Of a DNA stretch of 64,000 nucleotides, positions 1 to 10,900 are shown one piece after another. Position 1 is the first letter of the stretch. Every line of letters starts with the position of its first letter. The position numbers and the translations under genes were made by a program. Below the pieces are notes generated by a model. It worked only from the letters and a program-made list of their open reading frames with translations. It was not told where the DNA came from and did no database searches. Source of the DNA: Ustilago trichophora (taxonomy: Eukaryota; Basidiomycota; Ustilaginomycetes; Ustilaginales; Ustilaginaceae). The stretch covers positions 372,001 through 436,000 of the forward strand of contig OOIN01000017.1 of assembly GCA_900323505.1 (NCBI GenBank). Reading direction: 5' to 3'.

Positions 1-1935
1 GGATCCAACCGGGTTCGAAACCTTGTCATTGCAGCTCGAGGCGATACTGTCCCGCAAGCACTGCTCGACTCTCTTCGTTCGCATCTCGGATGTGCTGTGC
101 TCAACGCATACCTTCCCAAACTCGCAGATGCTGCTGTGACTGCTCCCATCAGCGCAACGCACGCTTTCGATCTGCAAGCATTTGCCCAACATGAGACGGG
201 CGGAATGCAGGTCCCCGCCCATGTGGGTCCACCCTCGGTTTCTGCAGAGATTAAATTGCTCCAGTCCAAGACCGCCACCGATGCCGGCTTTACCATTACT
301 GGCGAGAGGCAGCCGGGCCATGCAGGCGATCCCATGGGAGAGATTGTCGTTCGTGGCAACATTGTCGCTCGCACCACCACCACCACCACCACCACCGGCA
401 CCGACGACATCGATGAAGAGTGGGTTTCAACCGGCGATCTAGGTGCCTTCCGATCAAATGGAACCCTGGTTGTTCTTCGTGATGCCGACGAGGCGGAAGT
501 GGTAGCTGTTCCCACGTTCAGCGCTCGCAAGCCGGTCTTGCGTCAGCGCCGCAATCGCACTGTTGCTGCAGGTGCAGGAAAGACGGTTCTGTCAGCGGCG
601 CTTCTGATGGCTGCCACACTCGCTCCCACCGCTTCGGCAAGCAATCTGTACAAGCGCGCCAGCTCGATCAACAACACCATGAGCGACGCCGCCAAGATGG
701 GAATGCTTGTTGGTCAGCGTGCTTCTTGGGAGCAGGGTGCGTCACAAGCGGCTTTGCTTGAGCTCGACTATCCCGGTTGGTCTGTCTTTTCTTCTGCAAG
801 CGGTGGCCCTCCTTACCGACCTGGACACGAACGAAGCGCATCCGGTCCGCCTAACGAGGTCATTGCCATGGCCTATGCTTCCGCCTCGCGCCAGGACATG
901 CTCGGTCGACTTGCATTCCGAATCACTGGCGACGAGCAGATTGGAGCAGGTAGCTCCCTTGACGGTGCCTCTCCCGGACCCGAGGTGCTCCTTGCTGCAT
1001 GGCTCGATGGCGAGATCAACCGCAACACTGGCGTCATGGCCGATCAAGGATTCTACAGCAACGCAGCACGTAGCACCCTCAACATGGTCATGCGTCGCAC
1101 GCCAAAGTCGCGCGCTGGAGCCATCAGCCATCGCTACACTTACGTAGCCCTCTGGAGCGACGCCATGTACATGATGCCTCCCTTTCTCTCGTTTTACGGT
1201 ATGATCACTCGCAACAACACCCTGCTGCAAGCTGCGTATGATCAGATTCGTCTCTACCGCGATGGCATGCGTCTTACCACCGGTGCATCGACCAACCTGT
1301 GGGGTCACATTGTGCTGCCCGATAACAGGACTTGGACTGATGGCGGAGCGTGGGCAACGGGAAATGGTTGGGTCCTCGCAGGAATGGCTAGGACTTTGGC
1401 GACCATCGAACAGAGTCAGGCTTCGTTGGACATGATGCAGCAGAAGAACGACATTGTCAACTGGATGTCCGAGATCCTCGATGCCTCGTGGCCACTGTTG
1501 GACCAACGTGCGTTGTTGTTCCACAATTATATGAACGACACTTCGACCTTTTACGACACTGCAGGAACGGCACTGATCGCGTATGCGACTTATAGGTTGG
1601 CATCGATGTCGCCCAGTCACAACAAGTGGATCTCGCAAGCAGACACCGTCTACCGTTCGGTTGCTACCGCTCTCAACCCCATTGGCCAATTCCGTGAAGG
1701 ATACCCGGTCGTCGACGTGCTTTCTTTTGTTCGTCAGGGTGAAACCTCGTCGGAATCTCTGGCATTCATGATGCTTATGAACGCAGCAAAGCGTGATTAC
1801 CAGAATAACGACGTCGTACGCATTAGCACCCCTCAAAGCGCCGCCAACGCCGCCACGTCTTCCCACCTCCCGGCAACACCTATGCTCGTCATGGCGGCCA
1901 TCGCTTCTGCATCACTCTTCCTGACCCTGCTCTAA
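1..1935 (+). CDS. Fusion-like ORF: acyl-CoA-synthetase-like fragment + GH88/GH105-like glycosidase, 5' partial
   Basis: The frame is open from base 1, so the gene starts upstream. The first ~490 nt resemble the C-terminal part of the AMP-forming acyl-CoA synthetase core: H-V-G-P-P followed by a V-S-A-E-I-K-L stretch, G-E-I-V-V-R-G (nt ~337-357) and S-T-G-D-L-G (~427-444). The usual Y-G-x-T-E motif is replaced by Y-L-P-K-L, and the C-terminal lid is missing, so this part looks degenerate. A hydrophobic stretch (nt ~583-642) ending A-S-A-S resembles a signal peptide or anchor. After it comes a six-hairpin glycosidase domain (nt ~690-1790) with W-S-D-A-M-Y-M-M-P-P-F, whose Asp matches the catalytic Asp of unsaturated glucuronyl/rhamnogalacturonyl hydrolases, and W-A-T-G-N-G-W. 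The final ~20 residues are hydrophobic behind a small-residue stretch, as in GPI-anchor signals. A missed intron or two adjacent genes is an alternative. The GH call is fairly firm; the synthetase call is moderate. Confidence 0.7.
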   Translation, partial: GSNRVRNLVIAARGDTVPQALLDSLRSHLGCAVLNAYLPKLADAAVTAPISATHAFDLQAFAQHETGGMQVPAHVGPPSVSAEIKLLQSKTATDAGFTITGERQPGHAGDPMGEIVVRGNIVARTTTTTTTTGTDDIDEEWVSTGDLGAFRSNGTLVVLRDADEAEVVAVPTFSARKPVLRQRRNRTVAAGAGKTVLSAALLMAATLAPTASASNLYKRASSINNTMSDAAKMGMLVGQRASWEQGASQAALLELDYPGWSVFSSASGGPPYRPGHERSASGPPNEVIAMAYASASRQDMLGRLAFRITGDEQIGAGSSLDGASPGPEVLLAAWLDGEINRNTGVMADQGFYSNAARSTLNMVMRRTPKSRAGAISHRYTYVALWSDAMYMMPPFLSFYGMITRNNTLLQAAYDQIRLYRDGMRLTTGASTNLWGHIVLPDNRTWTDGGAWATGNGWVLAGMARTLATIEQSQASLDMMQQKNDIVNWMSEILDASWPLLDQRALLFHNYMNDTSTFYDTAGTALIAYATYRLASMSPSHNKWISQADTVYRSVATALNPIGQFREGYPVVDVLSFVRQGETSSESLAFMMLMNAAKRDYQNNDVVRISTPQSAANAATSSHLPATPMLVMAAIASASLFLTLL

Positions 1936-2390
1936 ACACAGCGGTCATCTTTTCTGCAAAATAGACTTTTTCCCTTACGTCATTTGACTCGACTTGCGAC
2001 GCAACAACAGGCAAAAGGAGGAGAGTCAGTCTCGTTTGACTATGGACTGATGAATCCTTTTTCTCACCTTCTCGCAACAACAGATTCATGTGCATTTTAC
2101 TTTGTTACGATATTCCTCACCTCACGCCTTGCCTCACGCATATTTGTTCTTTTGTCTATGGCTCAGATGGAACCAACGTTTTTTGAATGAAATCACAGAT
2201 TCATTTTTCTACACTACCTGGTCTTTGGTCTCGGGGACTGTGCTTGCAGATTCTCGTCTCGCAGCGGGTCCATGTGGGTTTCGCACACAAAGGAAACGAA
2301 CTTGTTTGCTGTCAATGCCAAAATGACGGTTGCACTTGTACGATAGTTAGAGACAGTGAGAGAAGACAAAGCGCAAGAACAGCCCCTAAC
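1936..2390. other. Intergenic, convergent 3' ends
   Basis: About 450 bases between two stop codons of convergent genes. T-rich stretches and no recognisable gene; presumably the two 3' UTRs. Confidence 0.5.
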
Positions 2391-4127
2391 TCAAGCGGAA
2401 GGAGGATCTTTACAATAGTGATGAGCCTTGAAGCTAGCGATCCTCTTTGCTATCCAACCGCTCGTCCTCAATCCTGTGCCCTCGTAAGATTTGCCAATTT
2501 TGACCGCATCGTGCATCAGGTAGCAATCTCCATCTGGATCCTGTTCGGTTACTTTGATCCAGAACCAACTTGTGCAGCGTTTGCTGTCGAGGCATTGTTT
2601 TTGACAGTCGCGCGAGTCTTGGTGTCGACGTCCCTTGCGAACGCCTTTGTCTTCGCTGCCGAAGGCTTCCCAGTCTTCTTGAGTCGGGTTGAGCTCGACG
2701 GTGTCGAGTTCGGATTCGTTGTTGGGATCTTGGGTAGTCAAGGAGGAGTTGGAGGAGGAGAGATGGAGGAGAGCTTTGCTGAGGGATTGCGGGAGGATGT
2801 GGTCGAATATGTCCGAGTATAAAATGGTCGAGTTGTGCTTTTTGGTCGAGAGAAGATCTCGTTCCATCTGTGCCAAGTGTTGAACTTCTTCCGTCTTCAA
2901 GTGGTGGAAACTGAATACGGGTTCGCACCAGTTATCACCGCTATAGAGGACTTCTCTCGGTCTGTCTCCCTGGAATCTTGCGCCTGCTGGGCTCAGGTCG
3001 TTGATGGGCACCGTAGCAGACTTACGCAAGGCGATACTGAGCTCGGCATCACCACAGCAAGAAGCTTTGACCGATTTGTCAAACTTTGATGCAAAGTTGG
3101 GATCCTTTCCGTACGTGGCCCGCATCAGAGATCCTGAAATAACATATGGACATCCACCATTCGCAAACAGCTCGTTGTTCATCAACAAAATCGATCCGCA
3201 ACCGTAGATCTGCTCTTTGCGCGAATCTTGAGTAGCAAGATACTTGAACACCGATCTCCACAAAACAAATGTATCCGCTTCATATCCAATATACCAATCT
3301 GCATCCGGGTTGCGACGAAATGCATCCTCCCACATGTAGAGGAACTTCCACTTGTCCAGATTCCATCCTTCCTCAAAGGCGTTTGCGCGCAAATCTTCGC
3401 CGGAAGATAGGACGGCTTGAAGCTTGGAATAGCGCGAAGAAAAACTTGGTTCGTTACGGACGAATGAGGAGACGTTGCCGAGGGCGTTGTGGATGGTAAA
3501 GGGGCCAAGATTCATGTCGGCGTCGGAATAGATGAAGAGCGAAGGACCGATGTAGTTTGATTGGCCGGTGAGGTGGATCTGTGCGTCGAGGGTGCTCTGG
3601 GCTTGAAGGAGTTGGACGGGGAGACGGTCGAACAGGACGCTAGCACCGGTCTTGAGGACAATGACGCTCTTGCGTTTCACCGCGTCGACATTGGCATCTT
3701 TGTCTTCGACCAAAGCGTTAGCTGAAATATCGGCAGTGTTCTCAACAATGTTTGGAAGCGCCGGCGCAGGCGGACGATTCATCGTACTCATAACCCTATC
3801 GAATCCACTCTGCAAACGATGACGAAGCTCGTTCTCCAACTGACCGATTTTAGCCTTTGCCGCCTCCAACGATTCAGCCCCTTTCCCGTGGAAAGCAATC
3901 TCAAAGATTCCCACGCACATGGCTATGATGGCAATAACCAGTACAATTCGCTTCCAGCATGATCGTCTCTGTGCTTTTGCAGGCGACGAAGCTGGCTGGT
4001 TTTCAGCGCTGGTTGGCAGGAGAGAAGAGTGCGGGTGGATGTCTTTGTCGTCTTCGTCTTCTTCGTCGTCTTTGTACGTGAGAACGACGTGAGATGAAGC
4101 GCTTCGCTCTCTAAGGACATCACTCAT
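2391..4127 (-). CDS. GT31/Fringe-like type II Golgi glycosyltransferase with C-terminal PAN-like region
   Basis: 578 aa. The longer open frame begins at a GTG at 4217. The ATG at 4127 (M-S-D-V-L) is chosen because it is the first ATG and lies ~105 bases after a TATAAG. An acidic cytosolic tail is followed by one membrane segment (residues ~65-85) and a short coiled-coil-like stem. The catalytic region begins V-I-V-L-K-T-G-A and contains W-Y-I-G-Y-E-A-D-T, the acidic metal/nucleotide-binding site of fungal GT31-type proteins. It also has a Cys-rich core (N-G-G-C-P-Y, S-C-C-G-D). The last ~80 residues carry spaced cysteines (C-Q-K-Q-C, R-C-T-S-W-F-W, D-C-Y-L), as in PAN/apple-like modules. The likely role is transfer of a hexose in the secretory pathway; donor and acceptor cannot be read from the sequence. 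Confidence 0.75.
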   Translation of the reverse strand: MSDVLRERSASSHVVLTYKDDEEDEDDKDIHPHSSLLPTSAENQPASSPAKAQRRSCWKRIVLVIAIIAMCVGIFEIAFHGKGAESLEAAKAKIGQLENELRHRLQSGFDRVMSTMNRPPAPALPNIVENTADISANALVEDKDANVDAVKRKSVIVLKTGASVLFDRLPVQLLQAQSTLDAQIHLTGQSNYIGPSLFIYSDADMNLGPFTIHNALGNVSSFVRNEPSFSSRYSKLQAVLSSGEDLRANAFEEGWNLDKWKFLYMWEDAFRRNPDADWYIGYEADTFVLWRSVFKYLATQDSRKEQIYGCGSILLMNNELFANGGCPYVISGSLMRATYGKDPNFASKFDKSVKASCCGDAELSIALRKSATVPINDLSPAGARFQGDRPREVLYSGDNWCEPVFSFHHLKTEEVQHLAQMERDLLSTKKHNSTILYSDIFDHILPQSLSKALLHLSSSNSSLTTQDPNNESELDTVELNPTQEDWEAFGSEDKGVRKGRRHQDSRDCQKQCLDSKRCTSWFWIKVTEQDPDGDCYLMHDAVKIGKSYEGTGLRTSGWIAKRIASFKAHHYCKDPPSA

Positions 4128-4229
4128 CGCTGTCAATGACAAGCGTGGTATGGAACGGTGGAAGACGGACAGGGTGTAAGAAGAGAAGACCAAGTACAGG
4201 GTGGCAAACGAGCTCACTGATCGAAGCTA

Positions 4230-4235
4230 CTTATA
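4230..4235 (-). promoter_or_regulatory. TATA-like element of the GT31-like gene
   Basis: TATAAG on the minus strand, ~105 bases upstream of the ATG at 4127 and only ~15 bases from the GTG at 4217. This favours the downstream ATG as start. Confidence 0.45.
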
Positions 4236-4259
4236 CAGCAAGTCGAGGACTCGGTGCAG

Positions 4260-5185
4260 CGCTATAACCCCCTCGAAAAGGGGTCATCGCTCCACAATGA
4301 GCAAATGAAGTCCAGCCCGTTGCTACATACCAAATGGGATGTAGGCGGTGGGCCGGACCCTTTCTCATTAACGTAGATGTGGAAATCACATAGGAATATT
4401 TTGGATCCGGAGGGGGACTTGTCTTTTTTGCCAATTTTTGCCCCTGGACAGGCAAGTCCCCCAGGGAAGTCAGAATTTTTAAAATTTCAAGGCAGCACAG
4501 CCACTATCAAAACTGGCAGAGTCAACTTGTCCTCCTTGATAGCATCATTCACTCATGGCATTGATCAACACAATTCATTACATCAACTGGCTACAGAAAT
4601 GGTGGCATGTGTGGAAGGAGGGGCCCTTGCCGCTGCCAACTTGGAAAAGGTGGCTCAAGGGGGATGGCACTAGAGCTTGCCTGGGGCAGTGACGGAGGTG
4701 GCATCATGATCATCTGATCATAACCCGGGAATGGCGGTGGCAGCTGAACAGGCCAGAAGCTTGGCAGTTGACTGCTTGTTGGAAAGACAGGCTCCTCATC
4801 TGATTCTTGAGACTCTTGCACTGCAATTGGGGCAGACTCTTTGGCCCAATTTCTCTGTACATAACAGCTGTCTGGAGTGTACATACATTAATTGAGCAAG
4901 CCTTGCACAGACACACCTGCTTGATTGTGGAAAAGGGTCAAGTTTTAGCATTACCACCACAGCATACAAAGCTGCGTGTTCAGAGCAAAAACCAAACTCA
5001 AGTGCCTTGTCTGTCCATGATGTGATAAGATTGCATTCACTTGCAGAGGTGCCACATGTTTGACAACATCATCTTGTTGATTGGAACTTGTTTGTTTGAC
5101 CTTAAGAGACTTATGCCTTCAAGATTGGACACAGAATTAATAAAGATTCAGACCACAGATTTAAAACCAGGAGTGCTACCCAAAC
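4260..5185. other. Non-genic region, possible degenerate retroelement interior
   Basis: The base texture differs from the neighbouring genes (T/G-rich, CA and TG rich). Only short open frames are present on both strands. The longest on the minus strand (4591-4884) is proline-rich and could be a decayed gag, but it matches no domain I recognise. The minus strand just past the LTR-like block has a weak resemblance (GGGTAGCAC) to an initiator-Met tRNA primer site. Confidence 0.25.
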
Positions 5186-5526
5186 TGTTAGGATTGTGCC
5201 CTGGGCTCTGTTAGGAGGGCCCTAGGGGTCTGAATACCACAGAGTAGTCTTACGGCCTAGGACAAGGATGGGGCTTGCATGAGTGGTGTGCACAGCCACT
5301 ATAGGTGGAGGAAGGGTCTACTAGTATTGAACTACACTCCCATAAAGGTGAGGTAACTATGTAATACATTTGATGAGGTTACAGGGGAAGTTACAATGAA
5401 AAAGGACAGGGGTGCGGGACCCAGCGCCCTGCCTGGGCGTGGGGCCACCTGCGCCCCACAGCATTCTTGGCCGAGTGGCACAGGGCACGCAAGGCCGCTG
5501 GGTGCAGATGTGGGATGGGCCTAACA
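5186..5526. mobile_element. LTR-like remnant (TGTTAGG...CCTAACA)
   Basis: A ~340-base block starts TGTTAGGA (5186; a second TGTTAGGA lies at 5209) and ends CCTAACA (5526). These are complementary inverted termini of the TG...CA type seen in LTRs. No matching 5-base target duplication is visible, and no partner LTR or reverse transcriptase lies in the window. It may be a solo or truncated LTR. Confidence 0.35.
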
Positions 5527-6094
5527 GCACAAAGCATCAGTAAAACTGGGGCTCTCACTTGCCTTGAGGTGAGAACCAAGATTGGCCTCGTTGTTGAGGC
5601 CATAAGTGACCCTGCCTGTAAGAGTGCCAGCCGTTGCAGAATGGTAGGACAACCAGCGGGAATGCTGATCTGTGACTCAGCCCCTCTCGGTTGGACTATC
5701 CAGACTGCGGAGAATTGTTTGTTGCTAAACTGGGGACACTGGTGACGAAGCCTCGCCAGGCATGGTTATCACTGCAGAGTTGTGTCTGCCGTTGGCGATT
5801 GGCATTTACGATGGCTTCAAAGGCGCTTTCTCCGTATGCTCCACTGCCACTACTCGCGTCCCGATCAACACGGCCCCAAACAGAGACAGAGTCCCACCTT
5901 CGTTGCAATTGCTCAAAAGCGTATGCCCTGGTGCCACACTTGCTGACCTGTTCTGAGCACATGCAACACACAGAGAGACAAGACTACGAGAAATGACAAT
6001 GGGATTGGAGCAAGAGGCTCTGATGGTATCAGCGGTGCGACGTGACTATTTCGTAAAGTACATGAAAGAAGTGGAAGTAGACTGGCAAACGTGC
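5527..6094. other. Intergenic
   Basis: No gene seen. The stretch before 6095 is the 3' flank of the minus-strand sugar transporter. Confidence 0.5.
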
Positions 6095-7783
6095 TCAGGC
6101 CTTGATAGCACGTTCCTCGACCGACCTGTCGAGGCCACGTTCCTTGACCCAGGCTGCCGACTTCCAGGGCTTGACGTGCTGCGAGTAGAGCAGCTCGACG
6201 TCCTCGAGACTGATACCCTTGGTCTCTGGAATCATGAAGTAGACGTAGAACCAAGCGAAGATCAGGACGCTTCCAAAGATCAGCATGATGAAGCTACCGT
6301 ACTGTGAAGCGATCTTGTTGGCGAAGAAGCTGAGGAGGAAGTTCCATGCCCAGTTCGATGCACTACCGAGGGAGATCGCCTTAGCTCGAGTTGGCGAATT
6401 GAAGGATTCGGACAAGTACAGCCAAGGTCCTGGGCCCCAGCAGCAGCTGAAAAGCACAAGGTGGACGATTGCAAAGGTGATGAAGACAGCACCGGCAGCA
6501 TGTTGAGACTCGGTGATTTGGTCGAGTGGCGTACCCTTGGGCGCGAGCTTGTAGTGGCCGACGAACGCGACGATGAAGGAGCAAGCGGCTTCGGCAGCGG
6601 CACCGATGAGGAGCAAAGGCCTACGTCCGAGCTTTTCAATAGCGTAGAGGGCAGGAACGGTGGCGACGAGCGAGGCAGAGCCGAGGATGAACTGAATCTG
6701 GAAAGGGTCGAGCGGGAGGGCGAGGGTCGAACTGAGAAGGGGAAGGTAGTAGTAGTAGAAGTTTTGGCCGTTGAGTTGCTGGAGAGTCTGAAGCATCATT
6801 CCGTTGACAGTGCGCTTCCACATCTGGTTCTTGCTCGAGAAGCAAACAAGGTAAGATCCGAGGTAGCTGCGGCCAGCGAAGATGCGGTTCTCCTCGTCAA
6901 TACCCTCCTTCATTTCGGCGAGCTCGGCCTCCATCCACTTGTCGCCGCGAGGCTCGCCATTGATGGGTTGAAGAGTAACATCGCGCATGGAGGCCATGAT
7001 CTCACGAGCGCGAGTGACATCTCCGTTCTTGAGGCAGTATCGAGGCGATTCGGGCAGGAAAAACATGAGCGAAAGCATGACGATTCCCCAAAGAAGTTGA
7101 AGACCAACAGGAATCTTCCAGGACGCGTCGGAAACCTTGAAGTTCTGAGTGGCCCAACTGATGCCGTAAGAGATAAAGATACCAAAGATGATGAGAAGCT
7201 GGTAGCAAGTGACCATGGCACCACGAATGTGCTTTGGAGCGGTTTCACCGAGGTAAAGAGGGCAAAGACCAGAAAGGGCACCGACACCGAGACCGGCGAA
7301 AGCACGACCGACGCAGAATTGCTGCCAAGAAGAGACGGTGGCGGTCTGGACGATGGCGCCGAGCATGAACATCGAGGCCCAGGTGATCATGGATGGCTTA
7401 CGACCGAAGAAGTCAGAGACGGGAGCCTGGAGAAGCGCACCGACAAAGGTACCTATGGAGAGAGACGAGTTGATGAGAGAGGTTCGCGAGTCGGGGAGGT
7501 GGCAGCCGTCAACACCGCAGTCAGAAGGGCTACCGAAGGCGAGAACGAAAGGCTTCATGATGAAGCAACCCGAGATAACTCCGATATCATATCCGAACAA
7601 AAATCCGCCTGTGCAGATGGCGATGGCGAGGATCTGGGCCCTGCGAGTCATCTTGGAGGGTTTGGGGGCATCGAAGCCCTGAACCTGGTTGAGGTCGACC
7701 TCGCCGGCCTGTACGAGCTTGAGTTCGTTCTTTTCATTCTTGTAGACGTCCTCATGGGACGAGTTGGAGGGGGTGCCCTGCAT
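6095..7783 (-). CDS. MFS sugar (hexose) transporter
   Basis: 562 aa. The frame opens at a TTG at 7870; the first ATG is at 7783 (M-Q-G-T-P). Plasma-membrane sugar:H+ symporter family with twelve predicted membrane segments. Visible signatures: G-F-L-F-G-Y-D-I-G-V-I-S in helix 1, D-F-F-G-R-K in loop 2-3, a loop near helix 6 with P-E-S-P-R, Q-Q-L-N-G-Q-N-F in helix 7, L-G-R-R-P in loop 8-9 and P-E-T-K-G after helix 12. The length fits fungal hexose transporters. The substrate is not determined; glucose or a related hexose is the usual one. TATATAT lies ~180 bases upstream of the ATG. Confidence 0.9.
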   Translation of the reverse strand: MQGTPSNSSHEDVYKNEKNELKLVQAGEVDLNQVQGFDAPKPSKMTRRAQILAIAICTGGFLFGYDIGVISGCFIMKPFVLAFGSPSDCGVDGCHLPDSRTSLINSSLSIGTFVGALLQAPVSDFFGRKPSMITWASMFMLGAIVQTATVSSWQQFCVGRAFAGLGVGALSGLCPLYLGETAPKHIRGAMVTCYQLLIIFGIFISYGISWATQNFKVSDASWKIPVGLQLLWGIVMLSLMFFLPESPRYCLKNGDVTRAREIMASMRDVTLQPINGEPRGDKWMEAELAEMKEGIDEENRIFAGRSYLGSYLVCFSSKNQMWKRTVNGMMLQTLQQLNGQNFYYYYLPLLSSTLALPLDPFQIQFILGSASLVATVPALYAIEKLGRRPLLLIGAAAEAACSFIVAFVGHYKLAPKGTPLDQITESQHAAGAVFITFAIVHLVLFSCCWGPGPWLYLSESFNSPTRAKAISLGSASNWAWNFLLSFFANKIASQYGSFIMLIFGSVLIFAWFYVYFMIPETKGISLEDVELLYSQHVKPWKSAAWVKERGLDRSVEERAIKA

Positions 7784-7960
7784 GATGGCGACAGCACTCG
7801 TTGTGCACAGTGAAACGATGAGATGTGAGACAGTGGCGAGAGGCCTTTTGAAGGCTGCGGCTGCCTGCAAGGTGGGGTGCGGGTATCTAGCGGCGATGAG
7901 AGTTGTCGTGTTGTGTTGAAGAGAGATGAGGGGAAGATCTGTGAGCGAGACGGGGGGATG

Positions 7961-7967
7961 ATATATA
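7961..7967 (-). promoter_or_regulatory. TATA box of the sugar transporter gene
   Basis: TATATAT on the minus strand, ~180 bases before the ATG at 7783, implying a pyrimidine/purine-rich 5' leader. Confidence 0.5.
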
Positions 7968-10900
7968 CTTTCTCCAGCTGGTAGTCGACAAGCTCGGTGC
8001 GATGAAGGAGAGAAGGAGTGTCGTCAGTCACACTGGCAACGGGATTTGTGGGGATGAAGACATGGAGATGGATGCGACAGGCTGCTGCGCTGCAGCATGG
8101 GGTGCATGGACTTCATCTGGCGTGCGACACGGTGGGGCGAGAAAGCCGAATCAAGCAAGACAAAGCGATCCGACGGCACACCATCGAGGGTCAGGAGGAC
8201 GTTGTTGGAGATTTCCGAAGCTTGGCGGTGGGGCGTGTGTGTCTTTCAAGACTCTTCTGCGAGCAGTTCATTTTGGTGTCAATAGGGCTTTGGTATCGCA
8301 GCCGCGGCCATGTCCCTGCGCACGATAAAAGCTGCTCAACCAGGGAAAGCCTATCCAAGATCATCGGTGAACTCAAAAGAGGCAAGCTCTGATCCGAATG
8401 AAGAAGCATGATCTGGCTTGTCTGCGACACAGCTGTCGCAAACGATGTCGAAGCTGTTCCCCGCATTAGCAACCGCACGGCGCGCAGCTGATTCGACATG
8501 TTGTACAGTACAGTGGAAGGTAAATTGTTGTAGGCATACAGGAGAAGACACTGCATCGGGAATCTCTTCAAGGTCTCATTGGGAAGTCGGCTAGTCAGGG
8601 CAACAAGCGAGGCAAAGAAAAGTGTCGCTGGGGAAGAGCAGTGTCAAAGTCAATCTTTTGGCCTTCGCCGGTGTTGAGTTGGCTGCGAAGCGATGCTCGG
8701 CTAGCGCGAAATCTTGGAGCGAAGCGCAGACGCGCACGGCAAACAGCACATACTCTTGTGCAACACACGTTTATAGGATGACGCTGCCTTGCCTGTGCCG
8801 AATAGAGATCAGCGTGGGGCGCTTCCACTGCCTTTATGCCTTCTCTAGCCGCTGCGCATCGAACTCGGTGGTGCGGAGATCTCTTGCTAAAGCAAGGCTT
8901 GTTGTCTCAACGACGCCAACCTCTTTTACCGTACAACCTCGAGGCTGATCGAGCTTGACGCTGAGATCGTGCTTGCTTCGGCGCTTGACCAACCGGCTCA
9001 GACGGGATTCGCAGCTCAACCAAGGTGATAATGTTATTAATGAGGCGAGCTCGGTTGCCCTGATTTGGCTTCACCTGACCCACCTTTGAGACCCTCGATA
9101 GGTCTTAGCGCGGTTTGGGTTCGCTCCATGTGGGCGCAACCTTGTGCCTGTTTCTCTTCATAGCAGCACGCCACATAGACCTTGTTAGCCATCCTTCCAA
9201 GCTACTGGGACGACGGGCAAGTTGTACAATAGCGTGTTCGCATTTGAGCTGTGGGGTCATCTTGCATCTTGTTAGGGCGGAGTTTCAACGATGAACAATT
9301 TGCAAGTCGGGAATGGCGGACCATCACAGCGGACTTGTAAACTGGTGCGCTTCTGATGCTGTACTGTACTGTAAAGTGGACGTAGGCGGTCTTGGGAGGC
9401 TTCCATCGGGCTATTTCGCAATTCCAAATCAGGAAAAACAAGCTGCTTTGGTCGTCCAAGGAAGACGGTCAAATTCTCTTACTCCGCTCCAGTGCAACAG
9501 CTACTGTCTCTCGCCGTCCGTCCAAAAAGCAGTCCTACACTATGCTTTTCTTGGAAATATGTGACATCTCGTATCACAGCCAAGGCTGTGTAACTTGAGT
9601 CGTTCTGTGCTAATGAATAGTATCAACTAAAGAATAAAATTTGGCTTCGGACGATGCGATGCAAACAGACAAGGCCAGGCTGACGTAGCTGCTGACCGGC
9701 AATCTCCCTCAACCTTTACGCTTGTGACCGGCAAGCAAGTCCCAGGAGGAGAGTCGGGCGACTTGGAGAGTCGTTGCCTCCTTACCGTCCAGACACGTCC
9801 CCGCACTGTTTCAACTCGGCTGCATTGCTGCTATGACTTGGTCCACACTTGCATACGCCGTAACAAACGGTTGGCTGACGACGTGGTGTCGATCATCGCT
9901 TTGTTGTCGGATTTCTACCCTTAAGGACCGGCCACAAGCGCTCTGTCGCGCCGGTACAGTACACTGATCAATGCTGCGAAACTCCATCGAGGGGCAGTGG
10001 TGCGAGCACCGAGTCGCACAAAGAGCGGTCAGGGTGTACACAGCGTTGTGTCAGGGTCGTACAAGCTTTTTCGCGCTAAAACGACTCCGCCAAGCCGTAT
10101 CGTTCGGCACCTTCGCCGGCCTTCGACTCCAGCCATCAACCGGATTTCTATCCACCTATCGGACATCTCCTGACATCTTGTTCGCTGTCACTTGATTGAC
10201 AATCACGTCCCTTGCGTCAGAGTCAATGTCCTCTTGATGTTTGCTTTGTGCCTTGATCACCTGCGGCTGTTGGAACGATCTCCTGAGTCAAATTCCAATT
10301 GGCCACGTCCGGCTTGCCTTTTCTTTTTGAGAAGCGTAAAGGAACATTTACAAGGAAGAGAATGGTATAATTGAGAGCCGTCATTTCTCAGCTCCCTCGG
10401 CCATCTCGTTCTGCTGAGTTCCATTGATACACGTCCAACTATCATGCTTTTGCCTTTCAGTAAAGAGAAGGAAGAGCGAGCGAAGAAGGGTCACGCGGAC
10501 CGCGCTTGGCAGTCAGCAAGGCATGAGTATCAACAAGATTCCCGAAACCAGGCGGACATCTTCTTTTCCACAATCTAGTTCAAGGAGCTCCTAAAAATCC
10601 GGGACAGTCGGAGCATTTCGAGGCTCCGTGCTTCTTTTCTTCTACTGATGACCGAGCAGTCCGACTTGGCTGTCTGAGCGTATCCTCCAGCGACCAAACA
10701 TATTCGGGGCTGCGTGGGACTCCGCCTTGGCATGCGCTCCACTCTTCCCCGCAGATTGCCGTCAGCAACAAGTTTTGCGATCGTTCAACGCAGTCTCGAA
10801 ACGCTTCCTCGACTGGTATCTGACAGAAGCTACCCGCGACAGAGCATCCCTAGAGAGGCAAGCGACAGTCAAGAATAACTTATGGCTTCCAAGGGTTTAC

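Noticed and set aside
742..1866. Long antisense open frame opposite the glycosidase domain
   Set aside because: No domain, composition typical of an antisense shadow; the + frame has clear GH motifs.
2187..2822. 211-codon + frame overlapping the end of the GT31-like gene
   Set aside because: Shadow over the glycosyltransferase C-terminus, no domain.
6461..7813. Long + strand open frame opposite the sugar transporter
   Set aside because: Glu/Arg/Asp-rich shadow with no domain; the minus frame has all MFS signatures.
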